A stretch of DNA of 22,247 nt from an uncultured Elioraea sp. (lineage in GTDB: Bacteria; Pseudomonadota; Alphaproteobacteria; Acetobacterales; Acetobacteraceae). Location: assembly GCA_937995555.1 (NCBI GenBank), contig CALKJX010000239.1:1-22247 (forward strand), given 5' to 3'. Positions 9,385-16,592 of the stretch are shown here, piece by piece; position 1 is the first letter of the stretch, and each line of letters starts with the position of its first letter. A model generated the notes under the pieces. The model had not been told where the DNA came from. It made no database searches and saw only the letters and a list, made by a program, of their open reading frames with translations. Both the position numbers and the translations under genes were made by a program.

Positions 9385-9400
9385 GGTACGGAGCCGTGCC
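9385..9400. promoter_or_regulatory. Near-perfect GGTACGG/CCGTGCC inverted repeat
   Basis: GGTACGG-AG-CCGTGCC pairs at six of seven positions, with a G-T wobble at the other. It shares the GGCACGG half-site sequence with the hairpin at 9432-9446, so the two could be a repeated binding site or two 5'-leader hairpins of the DUF1127 gene. Confidence 0.25.
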
Positions 9401-9431
9401 GCCGCCAGGTGTCTTCCGACTGCACGCCGCC

Positions 9432-9446
9432 CGGCACGGCGTGCCG
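9432..9446 (+). promoter_or_regulatory. Hairpin CGGCAC-GGC-GTGCCG just before the DUF1127 ribosome site
   Basis: A perfect 6-bp stem with a 3-nt loop ends one base before the AGGA (9447-9450) that serves the ATG at 9461. It could modulate translation or act as an operator; function is inferred from position only. Confidence 0.3.
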
Positions 9447-9460
9447 AGGAACACCGGAAC

Positions 9461-9664
9461 ATGACCGTCCAGATCCTGGCCGTCGCCAGCCCGCGCGCGG
9501 CGCTGAAGGCCCTGATGCGACTTCTCGACGAGCTGCAGCGGCGCTACGTCGAGCGGTGGACTCTCAGCGCTCTGGCGCGGCTCGATCCGCATCTGCTGCG
9601 CGACATCGGCCCCACGGATGGCACGGACGCGCGGGCCGTTCGACGGATGCTGCGCCGGCCCTGA
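9461..9664 (+). CDS. Small DUF1127 (YjiS-like) protein
   Basis: A 67-residue basic protein. After a short N-terminal helix (LKALMRLLDELQRRYVERW, 15-33) comes SALARLDPHLLRDIG (36-50), the DUF1127 signature of an arginine-rich helix closing in L-x-DIG. In the family this is a small helical domain of about 45 residues; some alphaproteobacterial members have been linked to RNA binding, stress and phosphate or carbon regulation, but no function can be assigned here. A longer upstream start is possible in the same frame, but ATG 9461 has AGGA 10 nt before it and gives a family-sized product. It is divergent from the response regulator with 184 nt between them. The region after its stop (9665-9779) holds no gene I can support. 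Confidence 0.75.
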   Translation: MTVQILAVASPRAALKALMRLLDELQRRYVERWTLSALARLDPHLLRDIGPTDGTDARAVRRMLRRP

Positions 9665-9779
9665 GCGCTCACGGCACCGGCCCGATCGATTGACCTGCCG
9701 GGGCGCAGAATGCCACGCTGCCGAAAGGGTCGGCGGAGATCGGTTGCACCGTCACGGCGCGATGGCAGGGAGGTCGGCG

Positions 9780-10261
9780 ATGAGGCTCGCTTCGGTGCCG
9801 GCATGGCCGGTGTCGCTTCCGGTGCCGGAGAACGAACGCGTCAGCCTCGGCATCGGCACTGCCGTGAAGCGCGACGCGGTGGTGGTGAAGGTGGTCACCG
9901 ACGATGGCCTCATCGGCTGGGGCGAGAGCCATCACGGCCGGGCACACGGCGCGATCGCGCATCTGATCAACACCACGCTGCGCGCGCTGATCCAGGGCAT
10001 GGACGCGGCCGACTACGTCGCCCAGGCGCCGCCCGACGGCCACACGGTGGTGCTGGCGATCATGGCGATGCACGCGGTGCAGCCGGTGCTGCCGGGCGTG
10101 CGCATGCCCTTCGACGTCGACCGCGGCCGACACTCATCGCCAAAGTCGCGAACGTCGACGACAGCCCGGTCGCGAGCCCTCGGGCGCCGTTCCGCACCAT
10201 CGCCGCCGACCGCGCGCGCTGGGCCGAGGTGATCGGGAAGGCGGGGATCCGCGCCGACTGA
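9780..10261 (+). pseudogene. Chimeric remnant: mandelate racemase-family N-terminus joined to TctC fragments
   Basis: It starts at ATG 9780 with an excellent GGGAGG ribosome site. The first 75-80 residues read as the capping domain of an enolase-superfamily mandelate racemase/muconate lactonising protein (RLASVPAWPVSLPVP, VVVKVVTDDGLIGWGESHHG, GAIAHLINTTLRALIQGMD). At about nt 10018 the text switches to TctC/Bug periplasmic-binding protein (QAPPDGHTVVLAIMAMHAVQP, MPFDVDR). A frame change near 10120-10135 follows, then LIAKVANVDDSPVASPRAPF. This jumps within frame to a TctC C-terminus, ARWAEVIGKAGIRAD, and stop. The racemase barrel with all catalytic residues and most of the TctC lobes are missing. 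At least two deletions and one indel are needed. It is probably what remains of a neighbouring racemase-TctC gene pair. A short peptide could still be made from the intact start. Confidence 0.8.
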
Positions 10262-10268
10262 TCCGATC

Positions 10269-10296
10269 GGTGGAGCGGGCCGCCAGCCGCTCCACC
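10269..10296. terminator. Strong hairpin between convergent genes
   Basis: GGTGGAGCGG (10269-10278) and CCGCTCCACC (10287-10296) form a perfect 10-bp stem with an 8-nt loop. It sits 7 nt after the stop of the chimeric remnant and 13 nt beyond the stop of the converging TctC gene. No T-run follows on either strand. Position and strength suggest a bidirectional transcription end or 3' stabiliser. Confidence 0.65.
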
Positions 10297-10309
10297 CCAT
10301 GGGCGCGGA

Positions 10310-11287
10310 CTATTCGACCCGCGCGCCCGAGATCCGAACCGCCTCCCGCCACATCGGCCGCTCGCGCGCGGCGCGCGCGGCTGCCTCCTCGGGCGTGGAC
10401 CAGGCCATGAAGGCGCCGGCATCGAGGAAGCGCTTGCGCATCGCCTCCTCCTCGCTGATCTCCTTCAGCGCCGCGCTCATGCGGCGGATCGGCGCGTCGG
10501 GCGTGCCGGGCGGGAAGAAGAAGCTCTGCCAGGAGGTGACGACGAAGTCGGGCACGCCGGCCTCGGCCATGGTGGGCACCTCCGCCATGGTCGGCACGCG
10601 CCCGGCCGAGGTGACGGCCAGCGCCCGCATCCGCCCCTCGCGGATCACCGGGACGTAGCTGGTCAGATTGTCGAGCGCGAAGTCGAGCTGCCCGCCCAGC
10701 ATGACCGGGATCGCCTGCGCCGCCCCGCGGAATGGCACATGCGTCCCCTGGATCCCGACCCGGGCGCAGAACAGCGCGCCGGAGAGATGCGGCGTCGTGC
10801 CCACACCAGGCGAGCCATAGGTGATACCGTCGGGTTTCGCCTTCGCCCAGGCGATGAACTCCTGGAGCGTGCGCGAGGGGTTGTGCTCGGCCGGCACCAC
10901 GGCGGCGTTCGGCAGCTCCCACGCCACGCCGACCAGCTTCAGCGTATGCGGATCGTAGGGCAACCGCGCATAAAGGAACTCGTTGATAGACAGGTGCCCG
11001 ACCGAGGCTATGCCGATCGTGTAACCGTCGGGCGTCGCTTTCGTGACCGCATCGACCCCGATATTGCCGCCCGCGCCGGGCCGGTTCTCGACCACGAAGG
11101 CCTGGCCGAGCATGGCCTGCAGCCGTTCGGCGTAGAACCGCACGAGCACGTCGGTGGAGCCCGCCGGCGGCCAGGGCACGATGATGCGCACCGTGCGCGC
11201 GGGCCAGGCCTGCGCGATCGCCGGACGCACGAGCGGCGCGGCGGCGAGTGCGACAGGCGCGACGAGCAGATGACGGCGGTTCAGCAT
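10310..11287 (-). CDS. TctC/Bug family tripartite tricarboxylate transporter substrate-binding protein
   Basis: A 325-residue periplasmic protein. The N-terminus MLNRRHLLVAPVALAAAPLV with likely cleavage after AIAQA (23-27) has paired arginines and resembles a Tat-type or ordinary signal peptide. Mature landmarks are RTVRIIVPWPPAGSTDVLVR, VVENRPGAGGNIGVDAV and PDGYTIGIAS, all classic for Bug proteins, which capture carboxylates for a TctAB permease. No tctA or tctB is in the window, so it is an orphan, as is common in Acetobacteraceae and Burkholderiales. GGGAGGA lies 6 nt before the ATG and supports the start. It follows cutA by 73 nt on the same strand. VPTMAE is repeated in tandem near 10565-10600. 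The ligand cannot be predicted. Confidence 0.92.
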   Translation of the reverse strand: MLNRRHLLVAPVALAAAPLVRPAIAQAWPARTVRIIVPWPPAGSTDVLVRFYAERLQAMLGQAFVVENRPGAGGNIGVDAVTKATPDGYTIGIASVGHLSINEFLYARLPYDPHTLKLVGVAWELPNAAVVPAEHNPSRTLQEFIAWAKAKPDGITYGSPGVGTTPHLSGALFCARVGIQGTHVPFRGAAQAIPVMLGGQLDFALDNLTSYVPVIREGRMRALAVTSAGRVPTMAEVPTMAEAGVPDFVVTSWQSFFFPPGTPDAPIRRMSAALKEISEEEAMRKRFLDAGAFMAWSTPEEAAARAARERPMWREAVRISGARVE

Positions 11288-11360
11288 GGACGGTCCTCCC
11301 GGGTGACGTCTTGCGCCGCGGAGGATGGCCGACACCGCGCCGGCACGCAAACCACGGGCT

Positions 11361-11702
11361 TCAGCCGGAGGGCGGCGGGCGAACCTGCCTCGCGATCCAG
11401 GCGAGGAACTCGGCGTCTCCTGCCGCCACGGGCAGCGCGACGATGCAAGGAACATCATAGGAGGAGAGCGACCGCACCCGCCGCGCGAGTTCGTCGAAGC
11501 GCGCCGCCGTGGTCTTGGCGATCAGCGCCTGCTCGGCATCCTCGGCGATCGCGCCTTCCCAGCGATAGATCGCCGTGTGGGGCGCGGGCAGGTTCACGCA
11601 GGCGGCCAGCCCCTCCTCGACCAGCGCGCGGCCGATGCTGCGCGCCTCCTCGGCACTGGCCGCCGTGACGTAGACGAACAGCATCCCGTCGCTCTCCGCC
11701 AT
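11361..11702 (-). CDS. cutA: CutA family divalent-cation tolerance protein
   Basis: A 113-residue protein of normal CutA length. Landmarks are LFVYVTAASAEEARSIGRAL (8-27), GLAACVNLP (31-39), AIYRWEGAI (44-52) and LIAKTTAARFDEL (60-72). CutA forms compact ferredoxin-like trimers and was linked genetically to copper tolerance; its biochemical role remains unclear. The usual HPYEVPEI-type segment reads SSYDVPCI (80-87), so the customary His-Pro and Glu are replaced. GGAGG lies 5 nt before the ATG. It starts 12 nt after the alaS stop, so the two are surely co-transcribed. Confidence 0.9.
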   Translation of the reverse strand: MAESDGMLFVYVTAASAEEARSIGRALVEEGLAACVNLPAPHTAIYRWEGAIAEDAEQALIAKTTAARFDELARRVRSLSSYDVPCIVALPVAAGDAEFLAWIARQVRPPPSG

Positions 11703-11714
11703 GCGCGCCTCCGT

Positions 11715-14366
11715 TCAGGCCGCGAGCGCCTCCCGCACGGCCGCGAGCGCCGCTTCGGCTTTCGCCCCGTCCGGCCCGCCCGCCTGCGCCATGTCGGGCC
11801 GGCCGCCGCCGCCCCTGCCGCCGACCGCCGCCGCGGCCGCCTTCACGAGCTCGACTGCCGAGAAACGCGCGGACAGGTCCGGCGTCACGCTGACCACGAT
11901 CGAGGCCTTGCCGTCCATCGGCGAGACGAGCGCGACCACGCCCGAGCCGAGCCCCTTGCGGATCTCGTCGGCGAGCCCCTTGAGATCCTTCGCCGGCACC
12001 TCGACCACGCGCGCGGCGAGCTTCACGCCGCCTACCTCCTCGAAGGCCGGCGCCGCGCCCGCGCCGCCTGTCGCGAGCCTCCGGCGGAGCTCGGCAAGTT
12101 CACGCTCCAGCCGGCGGCGCTCCTCGAGCAGCGCCTCGACGCGCGCGGCGGCCTCGGCGGGCGGCGCCTTCAGCGTCGCGGCGATCATGGCCAGGGTCTT
12201 TTCGGTCGCGCCGACATGGGCGAGTGCGGCTTCGCCGACCACCGCTTCGACGCGACGCACGCCTGCCGACACCGCGCCCTCGGACAGCACCTTGAACAGT
12301 CCGATATCGCCCGTGGCGCGCACATGCGTGCCGCCGCAGAGCTCGACCGAGTACTGCCCGGCGCGATCCGTCGCCGCCTCGTCCGCACCCATCGAGACGA
12401 CGCGCACCTCGTCGCCGTATTTCTCGCCGAACAGCGCCATCGCGCCCTGCTTCACGGCCTCGTCGGGCGTCATCAGCCGCGTGACCACCGGCGCGTTCTC
12501 GCGCACGCGCGCGTTCACCTCCGCCTCGATCCAGCGCAGCTCGTCGGGCTCGATCGCCTTGGGGTGGCTGACATCGAAGCGCAGCCGGTCGGGCGCCACC
12601 AGCGAGCCCTTCTGCGCGACATGCTTGCCGAGCCTTCGCCGCAGCGCCTCGTGCAGCAGGTGCGTGGCACTGTGATGCGCGCGGATCGCGCTCCGCCGCG
12701 CGTGATCGACCTCCGCCACCACCGCCGTGCCGACGCGCGCGATCCCTTGCGTCACCGTGCCCAGATGCACGTGCAGATCGCCGAGCTTCTTCTGCGTGTC
12801 GCGCACTGCGATCACCAGGCCGTCGCCCGAGCGGATCGTTCCGGCATCCCCGACCTGCCCGCCGGACTCGCCGTAGAACGGCGTCTGGTTCAAGAGCAGC
12901 GCGACCTCGTCGCCGCCACGCGCCTCGTTCACCGGCTGGCCGTTCACCACCAGCGCGCGGATCTCCGCCTCCGCCGTCTCGGTCGAGTAGCCGAGGAACT
13001 CGGTCGCCCCGACCTTCTCGCGCAGGTCGAACCACACCGCCTCGGTCGCCGCCTCGCCCGAACCCGCCCAGGCCGCGCGTGCCCGCGCGCGCTGCGCCTC
13101 CATCGCCCGCTGGAACCCCTCGACATCGACCAGCCGGCCTTCCGCCTTCAGCGCGTCCTGCGTCAGGTCGAGCGGGAAGCCGTAGGTGTCGTAGAGCCTG
13201 AACGCGACCTCGCCCGGCAGCGGCTGCCTGTGCCCGAGCTTCGCGGTCTCCTCGGCGAGCAGGTGCAGGCCGCGGTCCAGCATCGCACGGAAGCGGCTCT
13301 CCTCGGTCCGCAGCGTCTCGGTGATCAGCGCCTCGGCCCGGCCGAGCTCCGGATAGGCCACGCCCATCTGGCGGATCAGCGCCGGTACCAGCCGCCACAT
13401 CACCGGCTCCTGCGCGCCCAGCAGATGCGCGTGTCGCATCGCCCGGCGCATGATCCGCCGCAGCACATAGCCACGCCCCTCGTTCGAGGGCAGCACGCCA
13501 TCGGCAATGAGGAAGCAGCACGAGCGCAGATGATCCGCCATCACGCGGTGGCTGACGCGGTGCGGCCCATCGGGATCGGTGCCGGTCGCCTCGGCCGAGG
13601 CGAGGATCAGCGCGCGCAGGGTGTCGGTGTCGTAGTTGTCGTGCTTGCCCTGGAGGATGGCGGCGAGCCGCTCCAGCCCCATGCCGGTGTCGATCGAGGG
13701 CTTGGGCAGATCGATGCGCCGCCCATCGGGCAACTGCTCGAACTGCATGAACACGAGGTTCCAGATCTCGATGAACCGGTCGCCATCCGCCTCGGCGCTG
13801 CCGGGCGGACCACCCGGAATGCCGGGGCCGTGGTCGTAGAAGATCTCGCTGCATGGCCCGCACGGGCCGGTGTCGCCCATCGCCCAGAAATTGTCCGAGG
13901 TGGCGATGCGGATGATCCGCTCCTCCGGCAGCCCGGCGATCCTCTTCCACGCCGCCGCCGCATGGTCGTCGTCGTGATAGACCGTGACCAGCAGCCTGTC
14001 CTTGGCCAGGCCGTAGTCCTTCGTCACCAGCGTCCAGGCGAGCTCGATCGCGAGGTCCTTGAAGTAGTCGCCAAAGGAGAAGTTCCCCAGCATCTCGAAG
14101 AAGGTGTGGTGCCGTGCGGTGTAGCCGACATTCTCCAGGTCGTTGTGCTTGCCGCCTGCGCGCACGCATTTCTGCGCGGTCGCCGCACGCGTGTAGGGAC
14201 GATGCTCAAGTCCGGTGAAGACGTTCTTGAACTGTACCATCCCCGCGTTGGTGAACATCAGCGTGGGGTCGTTGCGCGGCACGAGCGGCGAGGACTCCAC
14301 CACCGCGTGGTCGTGGCGGCGGAAGAAGTCCAGGAAGGCGGCGCGGATGTCGTTGCTGCTGGGCAT
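11715..14366 (-). CDS. alaS: Alanyl-tRNA synthetase
   Basis: An 883-residue enzyme, close to the 875 of E. coli AlaRS, that attaches alanine to tRNA-Ala in the cytoplasm. The class II core is at the N-terminus: SSPLVPRNDPTLMFTNAGM (25-43), HTFFEMLGNFSFGDYFK (87-103, motif 2 region), GPCGPCSEI (167-175) and IDTGMGLERL (225-234, motif 3). The editing domain has the zinc ligands HSATH (His565, His569) and CGGTH (Cys677, His681). A coiled-coil and the C-terminal Ala region, with the usual Gly-rich GGRGGGGRPDMAQAGG, close the protein. The ATG at 14366 fits the family start MPSSNDIRAAFLDFF; no good ribosome site is visible just upstream. cutA follows 12 nt downstream. The 368 nt upstream hold no gene, so its promoter should be there. 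Confidence 0.97.
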   Translation of the reverse strand: MPSSNDIRAAFLDFFRRHDHAVVESSPLVPRNDPTLMFTNAGMVQFKNVFTGLEHRPYTRAATAQKCVRAGGKHNDLENVGYTARHHTFFEMLGNFSFGDYFKDLAIELAWTLVTKDYGLAKDRLLVTVYHDDDHAAAAWKRIAGLPEERIIRIATSDNFWAMGDTGPCGPCSEIFYDHGPGIPGGPPGSAEADGDRFIEIWNLVFMQFEQLPDGRRIDLPKPSIDTGMGLERLAAILQGKHDNYDTDTLRALILASAEATGTDPDGPHRVSHRVMADHLRSCCFLIADGVLPSNEGRGYVLRRIMRRAMRHAHLLGAQEPVMWRLVPALIRQMGVAYPELGRAEALITETLRTEESRFRAMLDRGLHLLAEETAKLGHRQPLPGEVAFRLYDTYGFPLDLTQDALKAEGRLVDVEGFQRAMEAQRARARAAWAGSGEAATEAVWFDLREKVGATEFLGYSTETAEAEIRALVVNGQPVNEARGGDEVALLLNQTPFYGESGGQVGDAGTIRSGDGLVIAVRDTQKKLGDLHVHLGTVTQGIARVGTAVVAEVDHARRSAIRAHHSATHLLHEALRRRLGKHVAQKGSLVAPDRLRFDVSHPKAIEPDELRWIEAEVNARVRENAPVVTRLMTPDEAVKQGAMALFGEKYGDEVRVVSMGADEAATDRAGQYSVELCGGTHVRATGDIGLFKVLSEGAVSAGVRRVEAVVGEAALAHVGATEKTLAMIAATLKAPPAEAAARVEALLEERRRLERELAELRRRLATGGAGAAPAFEEVGGVKLAARVVEVPAKDLKGLADEIRKGLGSGVVALVSPMDGKASIVVSVTPDLSARFSAVELVKAAAAAVGGRGGGGRPDMAQAGGPDGAKAEAALAAVREALAA

Positions 14367-14734
14367 GGCAGGTAAATAACCCCGGGGGGCAAGGGCCGGA
14401 AGTGGGAGGACGCCGGACCGGGCCGCGCTGCCGGACCGGCATGCCCAGGCCGCGAATCCCCCGCGCGTCGTCCGCCGTTCCGTCCACCGCAGCGCGACCA
14501 TGCGCCTTCCGTCTCCCGCGTGTGCCTGGGACAGGACGCGGCGCAGGCCACGGCAGGGCCGAAAAAGGAGCTGGGACACCGAGAATGCGGCCGTCTGCGC
14601 GTGGAAGCATCCACGGCACCGGGTCCTTCCCCCAGGTCGTCCGCTTCCCTGCCCGAGGGGCGCCCGGGATCTGCGGGCTGATGGCGGTTCGGACGGATCC
14701 GGGCGTTGGGGCCTGTCTTGGGTCGCGCGACCGG
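14367..14734. other. Intergenic stretch upstream of alaS with no recognisable gene
   Basis: I read all six frames. The open frames are arginine- and proline-rich GC shadows, with no family resemblance and no ribosome site. It should contain the alaS promoter and leader (minus strand), but I could not place convincing -35/-10 boxes. GTTATTTACC close to the alaS ATG is the only AT-rich patch. Confidence 0.5.
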
Positions 14735-14750
14735 GCCCGCGCTCGCGGGC
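14735..14750 (-). terminator. GC hairpin at the stop codon of the second TctC gene
   Basis: Read leftward, GCCCGCG-AG-CGCGGGC is a perfect 7-bp inverted repeat (realistically a 6-bp stem with a 4-nt loop) whose first base is the last base of the TAG stop. There is no T-run, so it could be a Rho-assisted end or a 3' stabiliser. Confidence 0.45.
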
Positions 14751-15721
14751 TACCGCTGCGGTTGGATGTGACCGGCGCGCGCCGCCGCGGCCCAGATGCG
14801 GTCCTCGCGCTCCATCACCGCGCGCAGGCCGTCGGCGGAGCGGAAATCGGCCTCGACGCCGAGCGTCACCAGCCGCTGGCGGAACGTCTGGTCGCCGAAC
14901 ACGCGCTCCACGACGGCGCCGATGCGCGCGACCAGCGCCTCCGCGAGGCGTGGGGGAGCCAGGAGGGCGACCCAGCCGGCGAAGTCGAAGTCTACGATCC
15001 CCGTTTCCTGGACCGTTGGCACGTCCGGGAAATAGGGGGTGCGGCTGGCTGTGGAAACAGCGAGGATGCGCACCCGCCCGGTCGGTATGTGCGGCGTGGC
15101 GCTGACGGTGCTGGTCCAGCCGACCGGCAGATGGCCGGCGACGATGTCGTTCATCAACTGCCCACCCGAACGGTAGGGCACGTCCGGCATCTCCACGCCA
15201 GCCCGACGGGCGAGCTCCTGGCCGAGGAAGGAGGTGAGCGCCTCGGTCGAGCCGGTACCGACGCGGCCCGGATTGCCGCGAGCGTAGGCGAGCATGGCCG
15301 GCAGACTGTCGAAGGGCTGCACTGCACCTGCCGCCAGTACCATCGTATTGCGGGTCAGCATCGCGATCGGCGTGAAGTCGCGGATCGGGTCGAAGGGGAG
15401 CGACGGCAGGTGATAGCGGTTCATCACATGTGTGCTCACCACCATCAGCAGCGTATGCCCGTCCGCTTCGGCGCGCGCGACGGCGTCGGAGCCCACCACC
15501 CCGGCCGCGCCGGGACGGTTCTCGACCACAACCGGGTGGGGGAGGAGCGGACGCAGCGCCTCGGCCATGGCGCGGGCCAGGATATCTGTCCCGCCGCCAG
15601 CGGCGTAGGGCACGATCAGCCGCACAGGACGCTGCGGCCACCCCAGCTGGGCCTGTGCACGGCCGAAGTATGCGGCCATGAATGGCGCCGGCAGCAGCGC
15701 CCGTCGATGCAACACGCTCAT
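14750..15721 (-). CDS. Second TctC/Bug family substrate-binding protein
   Basis: A 323-residue periplasmic binding protein. The signal peptide MSVLHRRALLPAPFMAAYFG has probable cleavage after RAQA (21-24). Mature landmarks are RPVRLIVPYAAGGGTDILAR, VVENRPGAAGVVGSDAVAR, ADGHTLLMVVSTH, FDPIRDFTPIAML and a conserved C-terminal FADV/VPTVQE-type segment (FPDVPTVQETG). Relative to the first TctC protein of the window it is clearly divergent, so it is not a recent duplicate. No TctAB partner is present. GGAGG ends only 1 nt before the ATG at 15721; the GTG at codon 3 lies 7 nt after GGAGG and is the better placed start, costing two residues. It follows the YgjP-like gene by 92 nt on the same strand. 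Confidence 0.9.
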   Translation of the reverse strand: MSVLHRRALLPAPFMAAYFGRAQAQLGWPQRPVRLIVPYAAGGGTDILARAMAEALRPLLPHPVVVENRPGAAGVVGSDAVARAEADGHTLLMVVSTHVMNRYHLPSLPFDPIRDFTPIAMLTRNTMVLAAGAVQPFDSLPAMLAYARGNPGRVGTGSTEALTSFLGQELARRAGVEMPDVPYRSGGQLMNDIVAGHLPVGWTSTVSATPHIPTGRVRILAVSTASRTPYFPDVPTVQETGIVDFDFAGWVALLAPPRLAEALVARIGAVVERVFGDQTFRQRLVTLGVEADFRSADGLRAVMEREDRIWAAAARAGHIQPQR

Positions 15722-15813
15722 GCCTCCACCCTTGTGGCTTAACGGCCGGCGCCCGTACCAGACGCTCCGACCACCTCGGATCGGCAACCGCGTCCGAGCC
15801 CGTGCCATCAATT

Positions 15814-16524
15814 TCACCCGTAGCGCAGCAGCCGCGCACCGTGCTGGCCAAGCCACGCCTTGGCCGCCTGGGTATGCGGGGTCAGCGAGGCAACGACCGC
15901 CCAGAAGCGGGCCGAGTGGTTCATCTCGCGCAGATGCGCCACCTCGTGCGCCACCACGTAGTCCAGCACCCACTCGGGCGCCATCACCAGGCGCCACGAG
16001 AAGGCCAAGGTGCCGTCCGGCGCACAGGAGGCCCAGCGGCTGCGCTGGTCCTTGATGGCGATCCGGCGCACCGACCGCTCGATCCGCGCCGCATGGTCCA
16101 GCGCCAGCGGCGTGATCCGCCGCCGCGCCTCGGCCCGGAACCAGTCCGCCACCCGGCGCGGCAGGAAGGACGGGTCGCCCGCCACCCGGATCGCGCCGTC
16201 GGCCAGCCAGACCCCGCCGAGCCCTGCGGGCTCGTGGCGGATCGGATGCGGCACGCCGAGCAGCGGCACGACCGCCCCGTCGGCGAACGGCACATGCGGG
16301 GCGAGCGCGCCCAACCGGTCGGCCACCCAGCGGCTGTTGACCTGCAACAGCGCCATGCCCTGGCCGCGGCCGGCCCGCGGCGGCAGCGTCACCACCACCG
16401 CACCGGCGGCGGGGTCGATCCGGAGCGTGATCCGCCTTGCGCGCGCGCTCCGCCGCCACTCGACCTCGGTGGGGCCGTGCGGCAGGCGCAGGGTTTCGCG
16501 ACTCGGAGGGTGGGGGCAGCGCAT
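15814..16524 (-). CDS. YgjP-like (DUF45) zinc metallopeptidase-domain protein
   Basis: A 236-residue protein. The N-terminal half contains the RRSARARRITLRIDP segment and DUF45-type beta strands. The C-terminal half has RSRWASC (161-167, the family's SRWGSC motif), the zinc site HEVAHLREMNHSARFW (His193, Glu194, His197, with His203 as a probable third ligand), and a helical end. It belongs to the M48/WLM-related YgjP family of predicted cytosolic metalloproteases; substrates are largely unknown. No signal peptide. ATG 16524 is the first start of the frame, and a divergent EamA gene begins 68 nt away. Confidence 0.88.
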   Translation of the reverse strand: MRCPHPPSRETLRLPHGPTEVEWRRSARARRITLRIDPAAGAVVVTLPPRAGRGQGMALLQVNSRWVADRLGALAPHVPFADGAVVPLLGVPHPIRHEPAGLGGVWLADGAIRVAGDPSFLPRRVADWFRAEARRRITPLALDHAARIERSVRRIAIKDQRSRWASCAPDGTLAFSWRLVMAPEWVLDYVVAHEVAHLREMNHSARFWAVVASLTPHTQAAKAWLGQHGARLLRYG

Positions 16525-16592
16525 GCGGGCCGGAGCATGCCCCGCCGCCCGGCCCGGTTCAATCGCGACGCGAGCGGGGGTAAGGGAAGGCA

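Noticed and set aside
9669..9755. Short minus-strand frame ending TVQPISADPFGSVAFCAPAGQ before a stop at 9669
   Set aside because: It reads slightly protein-like and could be the tail of a lost gene, but it is under 30 codons, has no recognisable family and merges upstream into shadow text.
11325..14375. 1016-codon plus-strand open frame
   Set aside because: It is the exact antisense of alaS, with His/Arg-rich shadow composition.
14367..15851. In-frame N-terminal extension of alaS of almost 500 codons
   Set aside because: The frame is open only because of GC content; the extension is antisense-like text crossing the TctC gene, and the family start lies at 14366.
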